Assembly: GCA_016802295.1 (NCBI GenBank)
Contig: JAESIW010000129.1
Span: 398,414 to 462,413 of the forward strand
From: Brachionus rotundiformis
Lineage: Eukaryota > Rotifera > Eurotatoria > Ploima > Brachionidae
Reading direction: 5' to 3'
DNA: 64,000 bases
Under the pieces are notes generated by a model. The model did not search any database and had not been told where the DNA came from. It was given only the letters and a program-made list of their open reading frames with translations. The translations under genes and the position numbers were made by a program. Below, in pieces: positions 1 through 10,284 of this stretch. Numbering within the stretch: the stretch's first letter is position 1; each line of letters starts with the position of its first letter.

Positions 1-1
1 A

Positions 2-343
2 GCAATTAAAAATTCTAGCAAGACATCTACAGTGATTTTTTCATCAGCTAATACTGCGACTGTGGAACCAAGTCAACGTTTTGTTCAAATGGTTGAAGTA
101 GCAACAATTTCATCACTAGATATTAAGTTTAGGTCATTAGAACTCAATTCATCTGAGCCAAGCAATTTTTTTTCAAGATGCCGTGTTCTTTTAGATCAAA
201 ACAAAGCAAATCTTGATTGTGACTTTCCAGTTTTAATAACTGATAATCTAATTTTTGTTATCATTGATTTGCTAGTTTTAAATACTTTAATTTTAATTTT
301 GTTCCTTTTTTTGAGATTTGTTCGAAATAAAAGAGGGAAGTAA
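2..343 (+). CDS. C-terminal exon of an unidentified membrane protein (partial, runs off the left edge)
   Basis: An open frame enters from the left edge and ends at TAA (341-343); no convincing start is visible, so the 5' part lies outside the window. The last third is a strongly hydrophobic run of about 22 residues (Leu/Ile/Phe/Val) followed by a short basic tail (RFVRNKRGK). That pattern fits a single-pass membrane protein with a tiny cytoplasmic tail. The upstream part is Ser/Asn-rich with two cysteines. I do not recognise a family. It could also be a chance frame in AT-rich DNA, where hydrophobic codons are common. Confidence 0.35.
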   Translation, partial: AIKNSSKTSTVIFSSANTATVEPSQRFVQMVEVATISSLDIKFRSLELNSSEPSNFFSRCRVLLDQNKANLDCDFPVLITDNLIFVIIDLLVLNTLILILFLFLRFVRNKRGK

Positions 344-1139
344 GACAAAGGTATAATAATATTAAGGTAAATTGATTTGTCAAAAAGAATAAAATTGTCT
401 TATTTTTTATTTTTGAAGCATGAGTATGGTACACCAATTTATAAAAATGCTTATCGAGCGTGCAAAGATTAGTCATTTAAGGCATTTTTTTGTTTTAAGA
501 AAAATCAAATATATATATTTGATTTTAGAATTTTAGAATTTTTTTTTAATTAGTTAATTTTTTGTAAATATAAATGCCAGATTGTATGCAATAGACCAGG
601 AAGTTTTGTTATTAGGATTTTTTGTTTATATAATATAAAATAAATTAAATATAAACTTAAAATCAAAAAGCTCATTTAGAAAGTCAATTTTTTAAGCTTC
701 AAAAGCAAAAAACTATAATGATTTAATAAAATTTTATAAATTGAATTAAAATAACCTTTGGATGAGGGTTTTTAAGTTTTTAAGAGTAATAATTTTATAA
801 TTATTTCAGGCTAAATTTTTTTTAAAAGCTTAATTGTTTTACTTATTTAATTAAAATCAAAATCTTTTTTTAATTCAAAAAAAAAAAAACATAATAAAAA
901 AAATATAAATGTTTAAAAATAAAACAATTTGAGGTTTATCAAATCTAAAAAGATTTTTTCTATAATAAGTGAGTGTTTGTAAGATAAAAATTAAATTTTA
1001 AATAAAAGAATGCGTAATATATTTTTTTGGTATTTTTTATTCAAAATTAAAATAAATTTTAAATGAACTAAAGTGTTTTGTTTTAATTAATTTGTTAATT
1101 CAAAAAATAAAAGGTTGAGCTTATATGATAATTAAAAAA
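344..1139. other. AT-rich intergenic stretch
   Basis: Long A and T runs on both strands, stop-dense in all frames. I see no gene, RNA or repeat here. Confidence 0.5.
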
Positions 1140-2485
1140 GATAATTTTTGGCTTTCATCTAGCTTTGTTACACTTTGATCTAAATCATCAACGATGTAGA
1201 GCTCTTTTGCGATATTAAATATTGCCAAGAAATGCCCTTACCTTTAAAACGTTGCTGTTAACAATTTAAAATTCTTGTTTTGAATTACAATTTCCTCAGG
1301 AATTTTACTTAATAGTATTTTTAGTGCTTGTTAGAATGAACACAAAATTAGGATTGTTATGAAATTCAACTTCACTAACAATTTTAGTTTGACAAAAGTC
1401 GCATTTTTTTGTAAAGCAAAAGTCCAATTTTTTTTTATTGTTAACTTTTTGAAAAAATATGAGATCAGAATTATAACGTACGATTACATTTTTATCATTT
1501 TGATATTTTCGGTCGCATCGTTGTATTAGTTTGTGTTTTTGAAAACAATCCAAGTACTTAATTATTTTATTACTCTCTGAACCGAAGATAGAAATTGTTT
1601 TATTTATTGGCTTAATCCTGAGTTTCATAAAATTGTTTACCAATATCTCTCGAGCTTTATCCCATTTTAAAAAATTAATAAATCTTATGAAACCTTTAAA
1701 ATCTGATGTTGATTCTTAATGTGGTAACTGCGACAAAAAATTTTTATTTGTTTTATAAGCAAACCAAAATGAGAGCATAAAATAATCAATTGAGCAAGTG
1801 TTTGTTAAGCTGATATTCTTAATTCCATTATAAACAATAGTTGCGCCCCATTTAGGTACACGTTTTTTAAATTGCTCAATAAAATTAATTCCTTGATTCT
1901 CGCTCATAAACGGATTTTTTACAACAACAGAAATATCTTGCCTTGTAGTATTATTTTGAAAAACTTCTCTTCTTTCATTACGTAAAACTCTTTCCTTTTT
2001 TTTTTTTTTTGTAACGGACTTGTTTTAGATCATTTGGCTTTTCATTTGATTCTGTCTCAATAAATATTTTTTGTAAATGTTTCCCTTTAATTTTTATCAC
2101 TCTAAACCTGTTGCAACATGGACACAACACCCAACAATTTTTCTTCCAGACATACAGTTGCTAACATAACCTTATGAATTTATTATTAATCATTTTATTT
2201 AATTTCATTTCATTGAAGATGTTTACTTTTAATTGATTTCCATTCATTAAGAAACGGTTCATATTTGACAAAAACTTTATAATTATATTTAAAATGTTTT
2301 GTACAATTTAAATTTTGTTTTTTCTTTTTCAAATTTTTGACCTCACTTCTTCTGTGCCGCGATGTGATTTCAAAAGCAATAATCTTGGTATTGTCTAGAC
2401 TGCTCTGCATAAAGAACTTCACTATAAATTGAAGTAACTTATTCTTATATGGAGAGTTCCTTTGATTCACTCTTATTTTATTCAA
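1140..2485 (-). pseudogene. Relic of a transposon-associated protein with a SWIM-like zinc motif and an NTC..DYF peptidase-like segment
   Basis: Minus-strand reading gives one degraded protein in pieces. The N-terminal part (2485-2210) is basic. At about 2155-2107 another frame carries GRKIVGCCVHVA, a pattern like the SWIM-type G-x-R-x-V-G-C-C-x-H-x-A motif of proteins that abound in invertebrate transposons. Further on, 1960-1718 reads VKNPFMSENQ, RVPKWGATIVYNG and NTCSIDYFMLSFWF, then hits an in-frame TAA at 1716-1718; the same frame resumes directly (1715-1305) with Cys pairs (CDFC). Weak similarity then continues with shifts to about 1140. An A-run of about 18 nt interrupts the middle. 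The family assignment rests on remembered patterns. The gene is dead: several frameshifts and at least one nonsense codon. Confidence 0.5.
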
Positions 2486-2557
2486 TAAATATTATAAAAA
2501 CGAATTCGTTATCTTTTACTACACTTAAAGTAGTGGCCAGACTCTAAGTGTAACATA

Positions 2558-2566
2558 TGGTAGCAG
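2558..2566 (+). promoter_or_regulatory. Candidate primer-binding site of an LTR retrotransposon (initiator tRNA-Met type)
   Basis: TGGTAGCAG matches the complement of the 3' end of initiator tRNA-Met (CTGCTACCA) over 9 bases. It follows TAACA by two bases, as expected after the CA end of an LTR, and lies 4 bases before the gag reading frame. I could not fix the 5' LTR boundary. Confidence 0.45.
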
Positions 2567-2569
2567 CTA

Positions 2570-3842
2570 ATGTACGATTTGGATATGGATAAAGAAATGA
2601 AAACCGAAGAAGATACTTCCAAAAGCTGGGAACAAATTAAAAATATGCATCATATGAAAGCAAAATCATTAGCTTTTAAATTGGACAAACTAACGAAAAT
2701 CTATAAGGAGACGCTGGAATCTGCATTTGCAATTGCAAAAAGCAAATATGATATAGAAGTCAGAGAAAAAAATGTAGAAGAGTTAAAATTAAGTCTCGGT
2801 TTGAAAATCAAAGATTTAAAGTCCAAAGAACAAATTGAAACAGATGAAGACAAGGATGAAGAGCTAGAATATCTAAAATCAAAATTGTATTCTTTATCAG
2901 TTGAAATGGAAGCAAAAGACATCGAAATTAAGTCATTGAAGACAGAAAATATGATCAAACAAGTAAAATTTAAAGACATTGATAATACTAATAGAGTAGA
3001 TCAACTTTACAGCTTAAACAAAGATTTCTATAAATTAGTAAATATTTCAGAACAGAATGGATCAAAAAGTGATGAAAGCCCTTCTAAAGACGAACAATTA
3101 TCAGAGACCGAAGAACAATCAATCGATAAATTTAAAGATGTAGAGAAACAAAACTATAACACTTTAATGCCTACAACCTGTTATAATGAGTCAATTTTTA
3201 AAGCTAACAAAATTCTTAATCAAAAAGGTAATGATAATAAGAAATTTGAATACATATCATACCCTCAAAGCAATTATAGGATTTCAAACTATACACTACC
3301 GCCTACTCCTATTCTAAAGGATTCAAATAACTTCAATATAAATTCAAGCAAATTAATTGATAACACGATGTCAAATAAGTCGAATTTTAATTACGATGAT
3401 AAAATTATAACCAAAACAAAAAGACTTGACCACTTACTCCAAAGTTTTCTGGAAATCCAAGAGATGATGTAGATGATTGGCTGTTTATGGTAAATCAAGG
3501 ATTTATATCAGCAAACATAGAGGAAGAAAAGAAATTAAACGCAATTGTTAATTTTGTATCAGAACTCCCTTTACTGATTTTGAAAAAACATATTGAATCA
3601 CAAAGCAATTGGATCTTTTGAAAATGAGTTAAAGTCAACTTTCAGAAATATTAATCGTGATCAAAAAATTCGATCTGAATTAATTTCCTTAAAGAATAGA
3701 GATAGTCTGTCTATTGAAAACTATGTAAGTAAATTTTTAACTCTAACAAATAAAATATCATTCATGGCAGAGGATGAAAAAATGTTTCATTTTATTCAGG
3801 GATTAAAAGAATCAACAAAAAGGGAACTTTTATGTCGTAACT
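2570..3842 (+). pseudogene. Broken LTR-retrotransposon gag
   Basis: Three consecutive frames encode one gag-like protein. The first (2570-3472, 300 residues) is highly charged and coiled-coil-like. Just before its stop the homologous reading moves to another frame (about 3435-3610), with FSGNPRDDVDDWLFMV typical of the gag capsid core. It shifts back at about 3605, where ENYVSKFLTLTNKISF and the FIQGLKESTKREL segment follow to the TAG at 3842. The succession F-x-G-x-P..W, L-x-N..E-Y-x-x-x-F..L and F-x-x-G-L is the usual Ty3/gypsy-type gag pattern. No zinc knuckle, protease or RT follows. With the primer-binding site just upstream, this is a decayed 5' end of an LTR element. Confidence 0.7.
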
Positions 3843-4166
3843 AGTGATGTTATTTGAACAATCTTTATTCAGATAAATCAGATTCGAAGAAATATTTTAT
3901 TTAAACCAAAAATTCGAATTTTTTAATGTCTTAATTAGAAACTAAAATTTTTTTTTAAATTAAGTTAATTATTCAAATAAAATACGATCCAAATTTAAAA
4001 GACAAATTATTTTTTGATTTGAAAACAAAAATCAGTTAAAAAAGAAATGTGCAATTTGGCTAAAAATTTGACTAAATGCACAAAACAAATTTTTGTAATC
4101 TGAAAAAGTGATTTATTATTTGTTTAAATTAAAGTTAAATTCTTGAATATAATAAAAAAATATTAA

Positions 4167-4883
4167 ATGATGGAAACTCTTAATTCTGGTCAACTGCCTT
4201 TAAATACTACGCCGTGTACCACACAATCAAAAAAACGCAATTATAAGAAACGTTCTCCAGTTCATACTCATTCGAGACAAGTAGATTTAGATTGTCAAAT
4301 ATACCTTTTTTGTAATTATTGTATAACTAAATATATATATTCTGGGTCAACAAAAAATATGCTTGATCATATTAAAACTACCCACCCTGAATATTTATAC
4401 ATTGAATTAAATGAAAACAGTGACTATGATGAAGAAATGGAACAAGTAGTTTCCCATCCTATTAAACGAAAAAGAATTGAATTAGCGCTAGATTTTATCT
4501 TATTGCTATTTGTCATTAGTGCTGCGTTGCCATTTACCATCGTCGATAATGAACAATTTAAACAATTCGTCAAAAAACTGCATCCAACATATGAATTACC
4601 CGGTCGATATATATTGTCGAATGAGATATTGGATAGACAATACGATAATACAGTTGTTTTAATTAAAAAATCCTTGTCAAAGGCTTTGTCTATCGCAATC
4701 ACGCTCGATTTATGGACGTCGATTCAACGATACCCATATCTTGGAGTAACATGCCATTTTATTGATGTTATTAGTTTTAAATTAAAATCGTTTACATTGT
4801 GTGTCAAGCATTTGCCAGGACAACACACAACTGAGAACATTAAAGATGCCCTATTTAATTATCCTCGACCAAATAAGATCTAA
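4167..4883 (+). pseudogene. Truncated hAT-family transposase (BED finger + start of the catalytic region)
   Basis: Open frame of 238 aa with a basic N-terminus, then a BED-type zinc finger (CNYC ... MLDHIKTTH, residues about 50-75), an acidic linker, and the conserved hAT/ZBED stretch around LPFTIVDNEQF and ALSIAITLDLWTS...YLGVTCHFID. It ends at about the point where the RNase H-like core should continue (ENIKDAL). Functional hAT transposases have 500-700 residues, so most of the catalytic domain and the C-terminal dimerisation region are missing, and nothing downstream resembles them. This is either a dead fragment or, less likely, a BED-domain-only derived gene. I saw no terminal inverted repeats. 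Confidence 0.7.
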
Positions 4884-5915
4884 CTTTGCGTTTATGTTGA
4901 ACCTAAAAACATTAATATTAATTATTATTTTCAATTTCGGTTTCTTTAATTGACCTTCTTCTTATTCTTAATTTGTAAAAGCAGCTCGTAGCAATTTAGT
5001 GTGTAATTTTCTGCGATTGTAAATTCTTCAACCTTTTGACATTCCTTTGGCGAAAAACAAAAAAAGAGCTCCGAATCTATAATAAGATGATGAGAAACAT
5101 GATGTAAAGAAGTTTGTTTATGTGCTTCCCTTCTATGCCTTATGAAATGGATAGTTGATTTTTTTTTTTTTAATTTCAAAATTTACAGATAACAAAAAAA
5201 AAAGAAGAGGAAAAAATTTTCATTATTTTGATAAAATATCGAAAATGGTTTTTTTAGAAATAATGAATTTTTATAGTAAAAAATTTTTTGGCCACTAATG
5301 TAATACTGTCCTGATTAAAAATCAATAAAAAATGTTAAAATTAAACTGGTCATTTTTTAACAAAAATCAATAAAAATTATTTAGATTAATCCAATCGAAA
5401 TGTTGTTCGATAAAATTGGGTTAAAAAAAAATTGAATAAATATAAAATATGATTTAAGTGGAGTAAATAATAATAAAACGGGTTAAAAAAATTAAAAGGA
5501 GTAATAAAAATTTAAAATAGGGAAAAATAATTATGAGTGGGATAAATAATGAATTAGGGGAGTAAAAATATATTTAACTGACTTTAATAAAATAGTTTTT
5601 CCTTCAATACAAAAAATCTTTCAGAATAATTTATACTTATTTTGCTCCGAATTTTCGATAAATATAGAAAAATTCCTCAGAAATATTGAAATTATTAGAA
5701 TTTTTGAACTAAATTTTAAACTTTTACTATATAAAGTTTTTTAATTTGCTAATTTGTATCTTTTGAACTCAAATTAAGAACAAAAATTTTAATATTTTCT
5801 TTTGATATTGTCAATAACGAAATTAACGTTTTGTTTATTTTTTTGCAAATTAATCGGTAAACTATCGTGTAAATGTTCAAAAGCTTGATTTCATCTTTCA
5901 AAAATTTCTTTGAAG
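4884..5915. other. AT-rich intergenic stretch
   Basis: No coding frame with protein-like composition is visible on either strand; the short minus-strand frame at 4946-5179 is low-complexity and unsupported. Imperfect repetition of aataa/gagtaaaa phrases between 5460 and 5570 is simple AT-rich drift. Confidence 0.45.
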
Positions 5916-6267
5916 ATGGGATATAGGATTGCTAGATTTTCGGTAGGTAAAAGTTACCCATTCGTAAAAAAGGCACTCTTAATGAAAAAGAAGTTAGCGA
6001 AAGAAGCATTCAATAATGGAAAAGAGTATTCAATTTGTAACCTAAAAAATAGAAATTATTTTTAAAAAAATTGCATCAAAAATAAGACCAGAAACAGCAA
6101 TTCATTAAAAGGAGAGCAAAAAATGATCTTATCTGAATTTTTTTTTCAAACAAATCGAACCGAACAGAGAACAATTGGAAACTTTTTCTTAGTCAACAGG
6201 ATTAACTGAGAAAAAAATTAATTTATGGTTCAGAAGAAAACTTAAAAGTTTAGCCAAAAATCATTAA
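5916..6267 (+). pseudogene. Decayed homeodomain-like sequence
   Basis: From ATG 5916 a basic reading runs to a stop near 6064, and homeodomain-like sequence follows from about 6102. Helix 1-like sequence (LKGEQKMILSEFF) runs into a T-tract where the frame shifts. A helix 2/3-like part then follows (PNREQLETFS, TAG, STGLTEKKINLWFRRKLKS), ending at TAA 6265-6267. Spacing and residues fit a homeodomain (L16, F20, W48, F49), but the almost invariant Asn51 is Arg, one codon is TAG where Gln would fit, and there is a frameshift. TTTTTCTTAG before helix 3 could be a 3' splice site, so an intron-containing gene is not excluded. No flanking domain shows its class. Confidence 0.45.
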
Positions 6268-6360
6268 ATATTTTTAAAAACGTTTTCTACTAATTTTAAA
6301 TATTTGAGTTATAAAAATAATTTAAACAAAGCAAATGTTTTTCTTTATTTTACATCTTTA

Positions 6361-6832
6361 TCACCTATTTAAAAAAAAAATTAAAATAACAAAAAATAAT
6401 GTAAAGCCAACAAATATTGTCATTAATCCAGAAATTAGTATAATAATATCGAGTATACCAAGTCCACTAAAAGTTGATGACATAAATGAATTGATTTTTT
6501 TCCCATAAAAACTTGAAATGTAATGAGCAATATCTAGGATGGTATCAAAAAATGCCTCTTAAAAACATAAAAAAACTATTAAATAATAATTATATAAAAT
6601 AAAAAAGTAACTGTCCACATTGAGGAATTGTTTTGGCAATTAACTTGAAAAAATAGTTAAAAGTTGATTGTTTATTTGATTTTAAATGATGGATAAATAA
6701 AATACGAACTTTCACACTGCAAAACCTGTTTCATCCGAATATATTTAATGCATCTTTTCTCTTTTTCCATCCAAGTTACACCAAGAAAATCATTCTCGAA
6801 AATACACCATACTTTTGCCTTTTGTATTTCTC
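6361..6832 (-). CDS. Spliced C-terminal end of an unidentified single-pass membrane protein
   Basis: Three minus-strand exons join in frame: 6832-6710, 6643-6612 and 6555-6361 (stop). Introns of 66 and 56 bp have GT..AG ends and keep the phase. The first exon has aromatic/Cys features of an extracellular domain (VWCIFENDFLGVTW, RRC-like KRCIKY, LQCE), the small exon adds another Cys (NCQNNSSMW), and the last exon ends in a juxtamembrane stretch, about 30 hydrophobic residues and the tail FFLNR. This is the pattern of a type I membrane glycoprotein. A further tiny upstream exon (about 6882-6905) is possible; the rest was not found in the next kilobase, so the gene is fragmentary or has hard-to-see exons. 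I do not recognise the family. Confidence 0.4.
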
Positions 6833-6905
6833 CTAATTAAAAAATAAAAAAAATCCTAAAAAAAAAGGTGACTTTTTATTACCACTGGCTCTTTTAAAAA
6901 CAATC

Positions 6906-7195
6906 TACTTCAACATTTTAAATTAAAAAGTAAATCAATTTCTAAATATTTGAGAATTTTTTTCAAAAAAATGTGTAAGTAAATTATATTTTACCAAAGC
7001 AAAAATGAAAAAATGTTAACTTGGTTTCTTTTTTCGCTTTTTTGCTTTCCAAGGCTAACCATTGTTTGAAATTAACTTTTTTCTTCAAAAAGGACTGAAG
7101 TTTTATTGATTTTAATAAAAAATACTTTCTGTCGATTTTTTACTCAATTATTTTTCAAAAAATTGGGGGCACAAATAATATCTAAAAGACTTCTT
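6906..7195. other. AT-rich spacer before the LTR-like repeat
   Basis: Low-complexity DNA. Minus-strand exons belonging to the 6361-6832 fragment may be hidden here, but I could not join any in frame. Confidence 0.3.
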
Positions 7196-7530
7196 TAGCC
7201 ATTATTATGAATTAAAGAGAAAAAAAAGACAAGATAATCTTTATATATCATTAATATCCTTTAATCCGCTATAATCTCAATATAATGTTGTTAAATTACA
7301 AATATAGTTTTTAAATGTCTTTGAAATATCTATTAATCATTATTTCAATTAGTAAATAGGTAAAAATTCGTCATTAAACGAATTTTAAGATCTATTTCTG
7401 AATTAATATAAGGATAATTTCGGTATTTAATTGTTTAGAACTCTATTTATTCTTAATTTTTATTGTAAAATGAACCAGATTAGCCTAAATATTCAAAACT
7501 ATTGATATAAATCTCAAATCATTGAATTAT
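7196..7530 (+). repeat. Diverged left copy of the ~500-bp LTR-like repeat
   Basis: About 335 bp resemble the 3' two thirds of each unit of the array at 10.3-12.5 kb. Shared landmarks are the phrases ATGAATTAAAGAG, TATAATnTGAATAT, GTTGTTAAATTACAAATA, AATGTCTTTGAAATATCTA and CAAAACTATTGATATAAATC. Its place directly left of a Ty3/gypsy internal region suggests it is the 5' LTR remnant of that element. Confidence 0.55.
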
Positions 7531-7799
7531 GATAGATTAATGTTGGCGGATCTATAAGTTTAGGCTGACTATACTCCCTGATCAAATTGGACCTTTCAAA
7601 CTAGTTATAATTTGTAACTAGTCTTGTTGCAGGAATTAGATTTAAACTAAACTCGTAGTTACTAGGCTGTATTTATAAATAATAGTTTATTGAAACTTGG
7701 AGACAATTTAGTAAATAGAATTATATTCAGGATATTTAAGAAGGAAGATTCTGATTTGAAGAATTAATTTTTTATTTTCTTATATTTATAACTCGAGAT

Positions 7800-8710
7800 T
7801 TGCCAAGCCCAGAGGTCGTCCACCCAAGATCCCTCGACTTGATAAGGAACCTGAAAAGAAAGAGAATCCCACAACCACCCAAGACATCACCCACCTTCAA
7901 TTTCTTTTCGAGTATTCAATGGTAGCCCAGATGAAGACTTAAAGCAATGGATTGCCGAACTGAAGATAAAGTTATATGGAATTACTGTTGAACAATTCAA
8001 GATTTAAGCGCTCAAAGCTTACACAAGTGGACGAGCCGGTGGACTTCTGAACTGCTTTAATTCTGATTTACTCGTAAGAAGAAGTTTTGAAAAACTATTA
8101 GATGAACTAAGGAAGACTTTCCTTCCGCAAACCCCTGCACATTATCTGAAAAATTTTTCCGAATACAAGACGTTCACCAAATGAACCATTAGATTATATT
8201 ACTATTCGCATAGGTGAACTTGTGCCTAAAGCATTTCCGACCAATGATTCGAACATATTGGATCGAATGAAGATGGAATATTTTATAAATGGGTTAAGTG
8301 CTGACTTAGGGTCACTAGTACGGCATCGTACACCTACCAATTTAAACAAAGCTTTGAAGTATGCAAACCAGTACGAAGGTTAGAAATTGGCTCGCCGAAA
8401 ACAATTTAAAGAAGCAAAGGAAGTTGATTGAGCAATCAAGCGATGAATTAAAGAAATTGAAAAGTGTTGTTAATAATGAAATTATTAAACTAAAATGCGG
8501 AAACAATTTCGGATATAAGTCCAGCTGGAAAGCCGGGCATCAAAGCGAAAAGAGGAAAGGGTATTATCAAAACAACCCTGATCTGAGGAACCAAAGTAGG
8601 TGCCATTATTCTGGACCTTAGAGCGCTGTTACATTTGCCATAAACCTGGACATCTTAAGGCCTCATTTCCTCGCCGGAAACCACCCAGTCTGCAAGAACA
8701 TGGAGCGAAG
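7800..8710 (+). pseudogene. Ty3/gypsy gag relic with degraded zinc knuckle
   Basis: Translation in shifting frames gives FNGSPDEDLKQWIAELK, a capsid-like segment with FEKLLDELRKTFLPQ, then LDYITIRIGELVP and FINGLSADLGSLV. It ends in a basic region and a CCHC-type knuckle, CYICHKPGHLKASFP (about 8628-8672), whose last Cys is replaced by Ser. Nonsense codons (e.g. about 8006) and frameshifts interrupt it. The order and motifs are those of Ty3/gypsy gag. The open frames at 8361-8621 and 8600-8905 are pieces of this relic rather than separate genes. Confidence 0.65.
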
Positions 8711-8924
8711 AGCACTTATAATAATAATAATTCATCGCCTCCTTCTTCTAACTCTAAAGTCGATTCTAATTTAATAATAAATCCTGATACAGCCTATTTT
8801 GCTTCTTCCTTATTTGACTCCTACCTTTTTCACTCACTTTACCACCTACTGGACCAAGAGGTTAAAGAAAATGAAAATATCCCTAATAATTCTGATGTTT
8901 TTTAAATGTTTCTGAAATTGTAAC

Positions 8925-10205
8925 TGTGACCGTGAACCCAAACAATTTGCTCGAGGTATCCGCTTGTATCTTTGGCCAGTCAGTCCAAAATTGCCACGAT
9001 ACGGGTTCCACCCGAACATTCATAAAAGCATTTTACCTGGATACGTAGATCAAGCCTTTATGACATTATTACTCTAGACGTACCCAAACAAATACAATTA
9101 GGGAATCAAGACTCCATGATTTGCCAAGACAAGGTATTACTTCCGCTAACAAAAGTGTTGCCGAAATGTGGGTCGGAATAAATTATTTCAGGTATTAAGA
9201 GATCGTTTTTATTGGCCAGGGATGTATACGGACATTCGTAGATAGGTAAGTGCGTGTGTTAAATGTCGACAAATCAAGAATCCCATATCTAAGAACCATG
9301 GGCATTTACAACCTATTAAAGCTACATACCCTTTTGAAATTGTCGGAATAGATATTTTAGGGCCACTCAAAAACACGGCAAGAGGATTTAAGTACATTTT
9401 GGTCTGGGTAGAGGCGTGTCCCTTAAAGACTTTAGAGGTCGATGAGGTTGCTGAAAGTTTTTAGGTAACTATAATAGTCCGAAATGGGTGTCCAACTAAA
9501 GTAATAACCGATCAAGGCACCCAGTTCACCGCTGCAGTCTTTAAGAAATTCTGTACGAAATTTAAAATATTTAAAGTAGAGGCTAGTGCTAAACATCCGC
9601 AGACAAACGACAAAACAGAGAGATTTATAAGGTTTTTAGCGACGGGGCTTGTTACGGTAATTGCAAAGGATCAGGGTAACTGGGACCTATTATTAGATTC
9701 GTGCCTATTTGCCTATAGGGTATCAATTAATAGAACAATTCAGGAGACTCCTTTCTTCATGCTCTATGGGCAGGACGCAGTCCTACCAGGAGATATCGTC
9801 TTTGAGGCTCCGCGAGTCCGTCAGTCAGTTAATTCTGACGATCTAGTCGAATATAAAGCTGAGATGCTAAAACGCTTAAGGCATATTTATGAGTAAATTT
9901 AAGCTAAATTGGATAAAGAAATGGAGTATTACAAGAATCAGTATGACAAAACACATAAGGATGTAGAATTTTAGATCGGAGATTTGGTAATGGTCTATTG
10001 GCCAGTTCCAAAAAAGGGCTTTACCCAAAAGTTTTTGCCCAAGTGGCAAGATCCTTTTAAAAAAGTGTCTAGGATAAGTTCATTGACGTACAGAATAGAA
10101 AAAGATACCTATTGCGATACAAGTACAAAGGCTGTTTATACCTGTTTATATGTGTATACACCGTTTATACCCAATCAGAATGCAGCGGAAACCATTAATA
10201 ACTAA
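8925..10205 (+). pseudogene. Ty3/gypsy pol relic: protease fragment joined to integrase, RT/RNase H missing
   Basis: After gag, a retropepsin-like HDTGSTRTFI motif appears at about 8995-9030. Within about 150 bp the sequence passes to the integrase: zinc-binding region (FYWPGMYTDI, CVKCRQIKNP), then the catalytic core with GIDILGPL (first Asp), VITDQGTQF (second Asp) and NDKTERFI (Glu). Next come LLLDSCLFAYR, TPFFMLYGQ and a GDLV-type C-terminal module ending at TAA 10203-10205. The whole reverse transcriptase and RNase H, normally about 1.5 kb, is absent. Nonsense codons occur near 9241, 9462, 9895 and 9973, so the copy is dead. Confidence 0.75.
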
Positions 10206-10284
10206 GAAATTCAGATATGGTCTAGTAACGCATTAGAGTTTAGAAGGGCAACATTGAGGGCGCAAGATATGGCAGAGTCAGTTA

